Shown here: piece by piece, positions 1 to 8,645 of the stretch
Layout: every line of letters begins with the position of its first letter
How positions within the stretch are numbered: the first letter of the stretch is position 1
From: Ichthyophonus hoferi
Taxonomy: Eukaryota > Opisthokonta > Ichthyosporea > Ichthyophonida > Ichthyophonidae
Length of the DNA: 13,056 nucleotides
NCBI GenBank assembly: GCA_002751075.1
Contig: NAOQ01000840.1
Location: 13,085 to 26,140 of the forward strand
Direction of reading: 5' to 3'
Made by a program: the position numbers and the translations under genes
Notes under the pieces: model-generated
What the model was told of the DNA's origin: nothing
The model's input: only the letters and a program-made list of their open reading frames with translations
Database searches by the model: none

Positions 1-210
1 ATATTTCTTTCTATCTCTTTCTATTTCTTTATATTTCTTTATATATATTTTTGATTATTTCTTCTTTCTATCTCTCCATCTCTCTTTATACTTCTTTCCA
101 TTTCTGTCTATCTCTTTTCTTCTTTTTATATTTCTTTCTATCTCTCTCTATGTTTCTCTATCGCTTTCTATCTCTCTTTCTATTTCTATCTTGTTCTATC
201 TCTTTTACAC
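1..210. repeat. Pyrimidine-rich simple repeat (TTTCTATCTC-like)
   Basis: Imperfect short repeats of TTTCTA and TCTATCTC fill the left edge. Any frame here is a product of the repeat. It lies just downstream (on the minus strand) of the last visible exon of the membrane-protein gene, so it is probably in its next intron. Confidence 0.85.
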
Positions 211-230
211 CAAAACACACATATGCATAC

Positions 231-3200
231 CAGGGTACCAGTAGCCATATTACTAAGTTAAAGACAGCCCATAGAGTGTAGGCAGTGACCCCTTTCAGAT
301 CTTTTAATAAAAACACTAAAGATACATCGCCAACCTGTGCGCAGGTAGGTAATTAGGTAGATATATCTATGTATTCTATGCAATATAAGATATAAAAGAT
401 ATACAAAAAGAGCACTAAAACAAACCAATTGATATATAGAGAAAGAATCGGAGAGAAATAGGTAGGTAGATAGATAAATAGACAGACAGATAGGTAGGTA
501 GGTAGGTAGTTAGGTAGGTCGATAGATAGATAGATAGATAGATAGATAGGTACATAGATAGTAATAAAAAGGTTACTTTAAGCATATATCAAAAGTTAAA
601 GAAGAACAGAAAGATACTTACATAGACTCTTAATACTATAATATGGATTAGGGCAACGCACATACGACATGGTATATACACCCAGGCAGCTGTTAAAACA
701 CGTTTAAAATTAAAACCAATTAGATTAATCTTTTTTATTTTAAAATAGATTTAAAATTTACTAACCTAACTGTAAACCCAAATAGCTGTTACAATCCATC
801 TAAGTTTATAGTTATTAAATTTTAAATCCTTTTAAAATTTTAAATGTACTATAATTTCAACTAGCCCCAGGTATGTGTTAAACCTCATTTAAGTTTCATT
901 GAAGTTATAATAATATTTTACTTTAAAAGAAATTAAAATGGACTAACTGTAAGCCCATATAACTGTTAAGACCCATTTAAGATTAATAGAAAATATACAA
1001 AGTTTTATTTTTTATTTTCTTTTTATTTTAAAAAATGTACTAACGGCTAATGAAAACGTTCATAATGAAAAAAATATTTTTTATTTTTATTTATTCGGTT
1101 TTACTTTGTTGTATTTTAAATGCCCAATAGATAACTATATATATATATATATTATTTCTTGTTTAGAAGTTTTAATAACCGCAGTAAAATAAGACTTTCC
1201 TATTTGTAATGCAGTGACTTATATTGTAGTAAAATTGTAATGTTATATATTTACATAATGCTATATTTTAGAATATGATGCTATATGTTGATAGATAAGC
1301 ATGTAATTATTACTTCATTTACACTTTCACTATCGTTTTTCTGCCTTTTTACCTTTTCTTCTTATGCAACTCTCGCTAATTAATTAATTACTAAATATGT
1401 TAAACCAGGCTAGAGCGCATAGGATTATAGTTAGATATGTAAGGTAATATAGAAATATGAGTGCATATACATGTAATGTATTAAAAGCCAGAAAACCCAT
1501 TTAAAAGTAAGCATTAGAACAAATGAAATAACTATGTATATTATATAATTATACGTTATTTTATTGGCTTACCGCAGGATACATAGGCAGCCCAGGAGAT
1601 AAAAGGCCAACCAAATACAGTATATTCAGGAGCGTAGATACGGGTTAATACGCCTGATGGTAGGTAGATAGATAGGTAGGTAAGTAAGTAGGTAAGTAGA
1701 TAGATAGATAGGTAGGTAGGTAGGTGGGTAGGCAAGTAGGCATATGTATATATGCATATATATACGTATATATTAATAGAGCTACTTAAGTCCAAATATA
1801 GTATTTACAAGTGACACTAACAAAGTAATTACTGAATTAAAGGTTACTGGTAGAAAGGAATTCCATTGGTTAATACCTAATCCCTAATATATAAGTTATA
1901 TTAATGTATATTGTGATAGAAAGAAAGGTTGTTATGTATCATTATACATATACGTTTGATTTAAAGGTTTTTAAACAAATATATATATCTTAGTTAGTTA
2001 ATATAACATGCGATAAACACACTATCTATGTATTAATTACTAACGGCCTGATAGGCATATTCATGAAAATTTTAACCACCTACGTTTACTGGTGGAATAA
2101 ATGCATAATGAAACCCAGTTTGTTGATAAAGAAAGAGAAAGAATTACCTGGTAACATAGCAATAGCTGAAATGACAAAAGCTATTATAAACCTTTTAAAC
2201 CATCTGTTGATTGGTAAAAATGCTATTAGTTTTTAACAAATATAATTTACTAGTCACTTCCTTGGAGTTATAGGTACATCGAGTTATAGATATTAAATAG
2301 AGATATATATTCTTATATGATGGATGTATGTATAGATGTATATAGGTAGGTAGATTGGTAGATACATAAATATGTTGTATATATAGATATATTTCATAAA
2401 CCTTCACATTTAAAAGATGTAGTATTTATACATATATGCTAACGCACATACAAACCAATTAAAAACGTATAATTATTTAACTAAACCTACATGCCTGACC
2501 ATATCTACCAACATGTAGAGTTATATTACCTCTTTGCACCACTCCTACGTTCTACCTTAACCTCTTCTTCCTCCTCATCACTCTCTCCATTTCTGTCCAC
2601 CTCTACAGTGTAAGAGTGACCTTCACAATGGCTACGGCTAATACTGTATATTAAGGGTGGGGGTGTGAACGTATATATATATGTATCGATAATTAAAAAG
2701 AAATAGTATTTTGGTTGCTATTGTGTATGTATATAAGCATAGATGTATATATGTATATGGATATACAGGTATATAAAAATATAGTAGAAAGAAACCTATA
2801 AGGACTATAATATATATGATAAGAGGATATTTTATTGGATGCAACATATAACACATACTTTATAACATGTACTATGTAAATCAATAACCATCTGTCAATG
2901 ATGTCAATATTTTCAAAAGAAAAAATTATTCTAATAATATCATAAAACTCTGTGACCCTATATAAATGAAAACGTGTTTTATTACGTTCCATATGTCTTA
3001 GCATTTATAATACCATTATAGCTTATGTGTGTTTAATACATGATATCTATAATTATTTATTGGCTTGATTATATTTAGTAGATTTCTTTCATAATTATGA
3101 TTATATTGCACTATATTTATCTGATTCATATCAATTTTGGTTTTATCCCGACAGTATTCAAGAGGAAATAGCTATAATAAATATAGTATAGTATTATTAT

Positions 3201-4640
3201 ACGTTTATATTAAATGCCAAGCACATTATTTGTCAAGTATAGCTACATTTATAACATAGCTAAAGTAACTATAGTTATGATTATTTAAATAATTGATGCT
3301 GGTTTCCAAATTATTCTATCTATAAAATCCTATATTTAGAAAGTATAAAAAGATTCTGTCTGAAACAGATTGGGGCCTCTTGATTCTTTAGTGATACTTA
3401 ATAAAGTTTATACAGTTTCTACCCTAGATTCTATGTTTGTAATAGTCGAATGCCACCCTGAACATGGGTGAAAAAAATACTACCCAGGGCAACATCAACA
3501 TAATTAGTAAACAAACCTTGGTTGATTTGAGTTCAAAGTAGAACCCCAAGCAAATCCCCCATGAATATCGTTTGGGGAGGCAGCTGGCATGTGACTGTAT
3601 TCATTGGGTTATAAGAAAGGGGTGAGTGTAAGCAGGGGGACTTTATGTTGAAATTTTTGAATTTTAAAACCCGAGAGATGCTAATAGCTAACAGTCTAAT
3701 TGGGCTGCTATGTTAAAATGCTGACCTGTCGTTTTTATTAGTGGGTTCTGTTTGTTTGGAGTTTGTGTGCGTAATAATGTAGATATATAGGTGTTGTTAT
3801 GAAAACTCTAGGTAATAATGGAACAGCATATGTTTTTAATAATAAAATAGTTATGAAAATCATAATAATGATAGTAATAGTAATAGTAATAATAGTAATA
3901 ATAATAATGGGAAAAGTAGTAATAACTAATAGTAATATAATAATATACCCACCCATATGCCCTATCAGTGACATCGTGGCTGTCTTTTTTATCATCAAAA
4001 CCACCAACAGCACCCGAAGTGTTGACACTTGTTCCTTTTATGACAGTATCGCTTGAAGAATTAGTGGTAACACTAAAATGGTAATAAATAGGTAAGAATT
4101 GGGGTGCTTGTCTTGATAAGTGGGCTTGTAAAGTGTATGACTATTTCGTGTCTTTGTGATAAGATTAAGAAGGTCTACTTATATTGAAAGTAGATAATCA
4201 TTAAAGAGAGATGATTTAGTAGACTACGTATTAAAATCAGCATCAATACAGAAAAATAATTATCAAAATTAATTTGTTGTAAGAACAAACAATATCAGGC
4301 TAATCGAGTTAAGGCGAGCGGGAGGGCCAAAGGAGGAAGGAAATGGTAATACAGAGGTAAATAAGATAGTTGATCATCCTAATATGTCAAACCATTCTAA
4401 AATAAAGATAATTAGAATTATTTAAATCACTATGACTTACGGCACCACATTGCGGTGATTGACATCGTTGTTCAGAGTTAATGCTCGATCCACGGCTGTC
4501 TTTAGTTCATCTGTCGAGCCAGTGGGTGACATATACCCAGTGGCTGGAGGGTATAAAAGATTTGTATGACTAGACGCTACCGTTGTGTCGTCAGATTCTT
4601 CCGTTATAGTCGGATTTTTCATATCCGCTAGTTTACCCAT
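231..4640 (-). CDS. Multi-pass membrane protein, possibly MscS-like channel; 5' seven exons, continues past the left edge
   Basis: Minus-strand exons: 4640-4441, 4072-3953, about 2637-2530 (2643 or 2631 also possible, same phase), 2203-2148, 1653-1573, 689-622 and 334-231 (or to 211). Every junction is GT-AG and phases fit in series (2, 2, 2, 1, 1, 0). The ATG has A at -3, G at +4 and an in-frame TGA nine bases upstream. Residues 1 to about 145 are polar and acidic (for example NGESDEEEEEVKVERR). Then come membrane segment 1 (FIIAFVISAIAMLPGVL), segment 2 (ISWAAYVSCAAWVYIP onward), a charged turn (FLLKDLKGVTAY) and segment 3 (LWAVFNLVIWLLVPW). A charged tail followed by helices with a W...C...R pattern and an L-K-x turn recalls fungal and plant MscS-like channels, but the diagnostic pore helix and beta domain would lie outside the window. 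The exon chain is fairly sure; the family is a guess. Confidence 0.6.
455..560. repeat. GATA/GGTA tetranucleotide microsatellite
   Basis: Mixed GATA and GGTA repeats, with GACA variants. It lies in the intron between the exons at 689-622 and 334-231 of the minus-strand gene. On the transcribed strand it reads as CTAT and CTAC repeats. Confidence 0.9.
681..1045. repeat. Four-copy tandem array, unit about 88-96 bp
   Basis: Units start at 681, 777, 866 and 954, each opening with CCCA on the plus strand. They share a core like CTGTTAA..CCATTTAAG, then an AT-rich spacer and an end like ACTAACTGTAAG. Copies differ clearly, so the array is not young. Apart from the last nine bases of an exon (681-689) it lies in an intron of the minus-strand membrane-protein gene. 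Read on the minus strand, each unit ends with a copy of that intron's 3' end. Confidence 0.75.
1659..1742. repeat. GGTA/GATA microsatellite abutting a splice acceptor
   Basis: Repeats of GGTA, GATA and AGTA end five bases from the start of the minus-strand exon at 1653. On the minus strand the CTAC and CTAT units act as the pyrimidine tract before the acceptor CCATCAG. Confidence 0.9.
3241..3490 (+). repeat. Dispersed repeat, copy A (about 250 bp)
   Basis: This segment aligns along its whole length with 7730-7975 in the same orientation, with many substitutions and small indels. Shared blocks include AACTATAGTTAT, TTCTGTCTGAAACAGATTGG (a 5-bp stem around CTGAA), TTGTAATAGTC and a CACCC...GGGTG hairpin near the end. 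I see no clear terminal repeats or coding capacity. It lies in the 1.3-kb intron between exons 2 and 3 of the minus-strand membrane-protein gene. Family unknown: it could be a MITE, a SINE-like element or a fragment of something larger. Confidence 0.7.
3850..3950. repeat. AAT/AGT trinucleotide-rich tract
   Basis: Imperfect AATAGT and AATAAT repeats run up to the donor of the minus-strand exon 4072-3953. The long frames on both strands here (hydrophobic Ile- and Thr-rich runs) come from the repeat, apart from the exon itself. Confidence 0.85.
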
Positions 4641-4978
4641 ATTTATTCAATAGTATTACACACAATCCAGTTATAAAACTAAGGTTTTATTACTGAAAAA
4701 AAGTAGCTCTGTTGTTCCTTTTTGCAGCTGTTATATCCAATCTAGTCAGGCTTTGATAAAATATACTGTAATTTAAGTACGTATAATCGGGGAGTTTTCA
4801 GGTATAAATGCATTTATTTAAAGCTACATGTTTTGTTCTTTCATTTTTCTATGATTTATTTGACAATTTATAATCTGGGATATGGAGGCCTAAGTTTGAT
4901 TTTATAGTGTTTTTTTTTTTTGCTATTCTTATTAAAAACTAAATGGACAATTGTCTCTTAATTCACACCCTGCTGCAG
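4641..4978. other. Gene-free stretch upstream of the membrane-protein gene
   Basis: AT-rich DNA between the minus-strand ATG at 4640 and the first plus-strand exon candidate. It would hold the promoter of the membrane-protein gene, but I see no clear TATA or CCAAT arrangement. It contains a T-run near 4910 and a short ATG frame at 4809 (begins MHLFKATCFVLSFF, about 21 codons) with a signal-peptide look but no good donor. Confidence 0.4.
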
Positions 4979-5084
4979 ATTGTATTTATGGCTTCAACCA
5001 TAATGGTATTGGTTATTCACCCTTCGATAATGATTCGTTTAATTATAATGATGTTTTTAAAAGAGGAAGATATATCAATATGAG
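4979..5084 (+). CDS. Candidate internal exon, unknown protein
   Basis: A pyrimidine-rich stretch ending CTGCTGCAG precedes an open frame at 4979, entered in phase 1. It reads CIYGFNHNGIGYSPF then DNDSFNYNDVFKRGRY and reaches a possible donor GTGCGT at 5085 in phase 2. Without splicing the frame would stop at 5119-5121. The mix of aromatic, Asn and Gly residues looks protein-like in this AT-rich setting. The exit phase fits the candidate terminal exon at 6341. No upstream start exon was found and the family is not recognised. Confidence 0.4.
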
Positions 5085-5680
5085 GTGCGTGGAAATGAAG
5101 AGAAAATATGCGCGTGCATAAAAGAAAAACTATAGGCAGCTTAATTTACTGATTAGTAAAAATTTAAATTTACTTTATCAACACAAATTCTGTTTGGGAA
5201 AATATAGGAAATTTTATATATATAAAAATTTAGCATAAAAGTATGAATTAAATTTTGTATTATGTTGCTCATGTGTAATAAACCCCTACCTCCCCCCCTC
5301 CGGCCCCTTAGCTCCAAGTCTTTATCAATTTGCATTGCGTTTAGATGATGTCCCGAAAACCAATTAGAAGGCTTGAATACAAATAGGCCAATAGGATAAT
5401 ATTAATCCAAGCCCTGGAATTGTATCCGAAATGAACAGGTGATCACAGACAACCGCAATAATAATCGGGGATTTAAGCGCGGTTTATGTATGCATGATTA
5501 TGCATTATGGATTATTTATTGTTTATGGTTGGTTATTAACGATTTGTTAATTATTATCTATTCTTTATTATTTATAGTATATTATTTATTAACGAAGGAT
5601 GGTAGATAGATAGATGTACGCGTATCTATATCAACTTAATATATATAATTTATTCATTATAACCTTGATTTGGTGTGTAG
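5085..5680. other. Mostly non-coding, with a strong C-rich acceptor-like site at 5283-5310
   Basis: AT-rich except for a C-rich block (5283-5307) that ends in CCCCTTAG. This is an excellent polypyrimidine tract and acceptor on the plus strand. After it, one frame reads PSLYQFALRLDDVPKTN and then stops, which could be a very short last exon. The minus strand of the block has four G-runs. Confidence 0.35.
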
Positions 5681-5799
5681 ATAGAAAAGTAGCTGTTACA
5701 AGATCGTCAACTCCGAATGAAAATGGTTCAAATTGGTTTGTTGATACATTGTTTGCAAGCACTTACATTAATGAATTAATTAATGAATCATTCCAATAA
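5681..5799 (+). CDS. Candidate terminal exon, unknown protein
   Basis: After an acceptor-like TTGGTGTGTAG the frame (entered in phase 1) encodes about 39 residues, including TRSSTPNENGSNWFVDTLF, and ends at TAA 5797-5799. An AATAAA lies about 175 nt downstream, near 5973. It could be an alternative last exon of the same unknown plus-strand gene, but its entry phase does not fit the exon at 4979-5084. Chance remains possible given the short length. Confidence 0.28.
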
Positions 5800-6340
5800 G
5801 GACATGATAGTATAGGATTATTGAGATAATATCAAATAGACATTCCTAGTGGGTCTCTGAGATATTTCATGCATTGTAGTAGCCAAGAAGAATATTTATG
5901 ATTGGTCCTATTTGGGTTATTAAAGGTATTAACTAAAAATTAACACCCACGGTAAAACGAAGTATGAAAGAAAATAATAAAGGGCTTGCTCACACATATG
6001 TGGTACCACATGCAAAATACGAAGGTACTCGTAGCATAAACAAAACTTTGTGTTTAATTATTTAACTAAAATAATATCACAATATATATATATATATATA
6101 TATATGTACGTAATAATCACATCGTTATTGTAATATCTAGTCCACCCCTGACACTCACATACGATAATCAGTGCTTCGATCTCTTGCTCGTTCAGAAGTC
6201 AGAAAACTGCCTACTAACATTTAAATAGGGACAATAGTTCTTATTCACATCGTATTATAGCATTCCTTACTGATCGGTTTCATAGTGCAATTTTCACATT
6301 AGCACCTAAGTGAATCTAAGTACGATTCCCTTTGAATTAG
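5800..6340. other. Gene-free stretch
   Basis: AT-rich DNA with an (AT)n run and a perfect 14-bp palindrome at 5998-6011 centred on GGTACC. If the unknown plus-strand exons belong to one gene, this is intron. Nothing else is supported. Confidence 0.5.
6081..6105. repeat. (AT)n microsatellite
   Basis: Uninterrupted AT dinucleotides. Similar pure runs occur at about 8008-8034, 8900-8917 and 1138-1153. Confidence 0.9.
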
Positions 6341-6575
6341 AACAGATAATCACTACAGCCAGTTACCTAGAGAGTTGGTATACGCGCCTTTTATAGAATC
6401 TCTCCCACAACAACTGAGCCTTAAGGATAAATCCGATAAGTGGCTATTACTATTGCGGGCCCAGCAAAATAAACTATTATACGGTATTCAATTGGAGATC
6501 CCGAAGTCTGTGGGCAAGTCACTAGAACTACCACAGATTCTTATAGTAGCAAATAAGCAGAGAGTAATAAAATAA
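6341..6575 (+). CDS. Candidate terminal exon, unknown protein
   Basis: The frame is open from an acceptor-like GAATTAG ending at 6340 (phase 2 entry) to TAA at 6573-6575, about 78 residues. The sequence is well mixed, for example SLKDKSDKWLLLLRAQQNK and LYGIQLEIPKSVGKSLELP, with higher G and C than its flanks. There is no ATG near the start, so it is more likely a last exon than a whole gene. AATAAA follows 17 nt after the stop. Entry phase matches the exit phase of the candidate exon at 4979-5084. No family recognised; a fragment of a mobile element cannot be excluded. Confidence 0.42.
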
Positions 6576-6591
6576 TTGCGTTAAGCTAGGA

Positions 6592-6597
6592 AATAAA
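6592..6597 (+). terminator. Possible poly(A) signal after the candidate terminal exon
   Basis: AATAAA lies 17 nt after the stop at 6575 and is followed by T- and GT-rich sequence (GCTGTATTTTGTTACTG), the usual layout of a metazoan cleavage site. It supports the exon call but is common by chance in AT-rich DNA. Confidence 0.4.
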
Positions 6598-6873
6598 GCT
6601 GTATTTTGTTACTGTAATAATACACAATTCAATAATGTGCTACATGCACAATGTATACGGGTTGATTCATATGTAAAATGATGTTTTGCGTACTTTGTTT
6701 ATATTATAACATTGACATCATGTAAATGAAGTCGGGATTAATTAGAAAGATAATCTCAGTAGATAAAATCAAATTAAAATATAAATTAAAAGATTAAAGT
6801 AAATTAAAATATTAAACATAAAAATAAGAAGTAGTATAAACGGCTCTAATTATACCATATTATTATCGTCTCT

Positions 6874-7133
6874 ATTGTAGTATGATATTTAGTGATCAAA
6901 TTGTCATACCTAGATTCTAACTCTAACTAGAAATGTGTGCATTTTATTTATATATAATTATTAGCCAGGGTATATTAAAATTAAAATATAAAAATACAAA
7001 ATATACACAAAAAGATAACACAAAAGGCAGTAGTAATGTCATAATGCATTTTTAGCCCATTGTAATATGATAATTAGTGGGCGAAATTGTCATGCATATA
7101 TTTTACCTAGCGATGCATGTATTTTATGCATCC
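6874..7133. repeat. Diverged direct duplication, about 75-bp cores 185 bp apart
   Basis: The segment from 6874 (ATTGTAGTATGATATTTAGT then AAATTGTCAT) is matched from 7059 (ATTGTAATATGATAATTAGT then AAATTGTCAT). Both continue to a T-rich GTGCATTTTATTT- or GCATGTATTTTATGC-like end. The flanking A-rich stretches also look alike, so the whole unit may be about 185-200 bp. No coding potential seen. Confidence 0.5.
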
Positions 7134-7137
7134 ATTA

Positions 7138-7462
7138 TTATTGGTCCTGATTTTTAATAGAAATATTATTTATGAAATACCTCTCTTTTAAAATATTAAT
7201 GCTTAAGGACTCTCTTCTTAGACGATCCATTTTGTCACCCTGTACTGAATCTGAACTTAGATGGGCCAAGTTGATTGTATCCTTAAGATTTAAATTATAC
7301 CTTAATCTTTGTTGTTTATCTTGCATTGAAAATGTTCTTAGAAAGATATTGGTCTTGATCGAGGTAAATTTCTATCTGGTTTTCCTTGAGCTAATAAACA
7401 TTTTCTACGCATTTTTGTCAGCTGGACGTGAGGTTTACTACAATTACTCCCTGATTGCTTAA
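7138..7462. other. ORF pair open on both strands; coding strand undecided
   Basis: The plus strand has a 96-codon frame (ATG 7172, stop before 7463). It is hydrophobic and includes SLLRRSILSPCTESELRWAK and a leucine-rich second half. The minus strand has an overlapping hydrophilic frame (ATG 7326, stop at 7138) with LAHLSSDSVQGDKMDRLRRE. The minus frame stays open upstream for another dozen or so codons. Being open on both strands in DNA this rich in A and T is unusual and suggests that one strand is or was coding. The minus frame looks the more natural as protein, but I recognise neither. Confidence 0.25.
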
Positions 7463-7729
7463 ACCTTATCAAATTCTCTAATTGTTATCTGTGTCCGGAT
7501 TATGCATCCGGAGGTCAAATTGAAAGTGGTGTTAGGTTTGTAGAGAGATCTATAATACATATAAATTTTATTATTAGATGTGGTTCCTTCAAGATTATAC
7601 TTGTAACTGGCTACTACATTATTACGTGGATTTGATAATAGGAAAATTAAAAAGGTATCTCATGTAGAATGGCCCTGGAAGCAAGCAAATAATTCAATAA
7701 TATATAACTTTTTCAGTCTGGCATATATA

Positions 7730-7975
7730 ACTACATATATAACATTGGAAAGATAACTATAGTTATAATTGTCTAATTAAGTGATGCTCGGTTCGGAATT
7801 ACTCTACATATAAAATGCTATTTTTAAAGGGTATGAAAAGGTTCTGTCTGAAACAGATTGGGAACCCTTGATTTGGTAGTAATATTGAGAAGACTATAAA
7901 GTTTTTATCCTAAAGTCTCTACTTGTAATAGTCAGTAGCCACCCAGAACATGGGTGATATAAATACCTCGCAGGT
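7730..7975 (+). repeat. Dispersed repeat, copy B
   Basis: Second copy of the 250-bp family seen at 3241-3490. It shares the same ordered blocks, including the small hairpins. It ends just before a pure (AT)n run at 8008-8034. Both copies carry a TATAAAA- or TATGAAA-like stretch just before the first hairpin. Confidence 0.7.
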
Positions 7976-8536
7976 TGAAATTGGCAGGGTCGTCTTACTC
8001 CTATTGCATATATATATATATATATATATATATAGCACAATACATAGATGAGGAAAACACATCATGCAGATTTCTTTTGTGGTAGACTTCATGTTTAAAG
8101 GCGTCTCAAAAGCATTTGGAAAACATATCATCTTTGGAGCATTAGGAAAAAATAATAACTGAATATCGTTTAGAAAGCATAATATCCGACCTATGCATAG
8201 AAAAAAAAAATTATGTAATTGCTGTTGCTAATAATATCAAAGAACTATAGCTACATAAAGAAATATTTAAATTAAATAAATATTCCTTTTCTAAGAGTTT
8301 ATAATAATAAAATGTTTGAAATGCATTTAACAAAACTAACGCCTGTTGTATACAGGGTGTGGAAAGTTTAATTTGGTTGTAATAATCCTATTGGTCTAAG
8401 ATTGTGTCTTATTTACCACACCATGATTGTAATAAATATAAATGTATTGGATAAATAGAACATACAATACATATATATACATAGCCTCTTCCTATATATA
8501 AAAGTGATACAAATCCATGGGCCTAGTAGGTTGTCG
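7976..8536. other. Intergenic stretch, 3' of the RRP40 gene
   Basis: Contains an (AT)n run and A-rich DNA. A short plus frame around 8064-8161 includes FKGVSKAFGKHIIFGALGK and stops at 8161. It is acceptor-preceded (CATGCAG) and mildly protein-like, but too short to call. Confidence 0.35.
8008..8034. repeat. (AT)n microsatellite
   Basis: Pure AT run in intergenic DNA about 30 bp to the right of copy B of the dispersed repeat. Confidence 0.9.
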
Positions 8537-8542
8537 TTTATT
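8537..8542 (-). terminator. Poly(A) signal of the RRP40 gene
   Basis: The minus strand reads AATAAA about 104 nt beyond the TAG stop of the RRP40 gene. It is the first canonical hexamer after the stop, so the 3' UTR is probably about 120-130 nt. Confidence 0.6.
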
Positions 8543-8645
8543 CTTTTTTGTTTGAAAAATAAATAAATAATAATAATAATGACTTTCAAATCTTCACTGT
8601 GACTCTCTGTTTGTCTTTCCTGTTACACGTATTTATATATATTCT

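Noticed and set aside
51-281. 76-codon plus frame at the left edge
   Set aside because: It is a translation of the pyrimidine simple repeat plus the antisense of a real exon.
2638-3004. Long overlapping minus-strand frames rich in Ile and Tyr (103 and 72 codons)
   Set aside because: Most of the length comes from TA/CA dinucleotide-like tracts without stops. Splicing of the membrane-protein gene treats the region as intron. Only the stretch around 2870-2960 looks slightly protein-like.
3520-3600. Minus-strand frame reading SPNDIHGGFAWGSTL with acceptor-like CCAG and donor-like GTTTGT
   Set aside because: Its phases (1 in, 2 out) do not fit between the neighbouring exons of the membrane-protein gene, and the donor is weak. 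It may be chance or an unused exon.
3949-3960. AYGW motif at the end of exon 2, which recalls the start of SLC16 transporters
   Set aside because: The GTGGGT donor before the Trp gives the phase needed by the next exon, so the Trp is probably intronic and the following exons do not resemble SLC16.
7786-7800. GGTTCGGAATTAC, similar to a Pol III B box, in copy B of the dispersed repeat
   Set aside because: Copy A lacks it, and no A box or tRNA fold is found upstream, so a tRNA or SINE call is not supported.
3241-7975. The two repeat copies as the two long terminal repeats of one 4.5-kb element
   Set aside because: The copies are too diverged, and the space between them holds ordinary host exons with no element genes.
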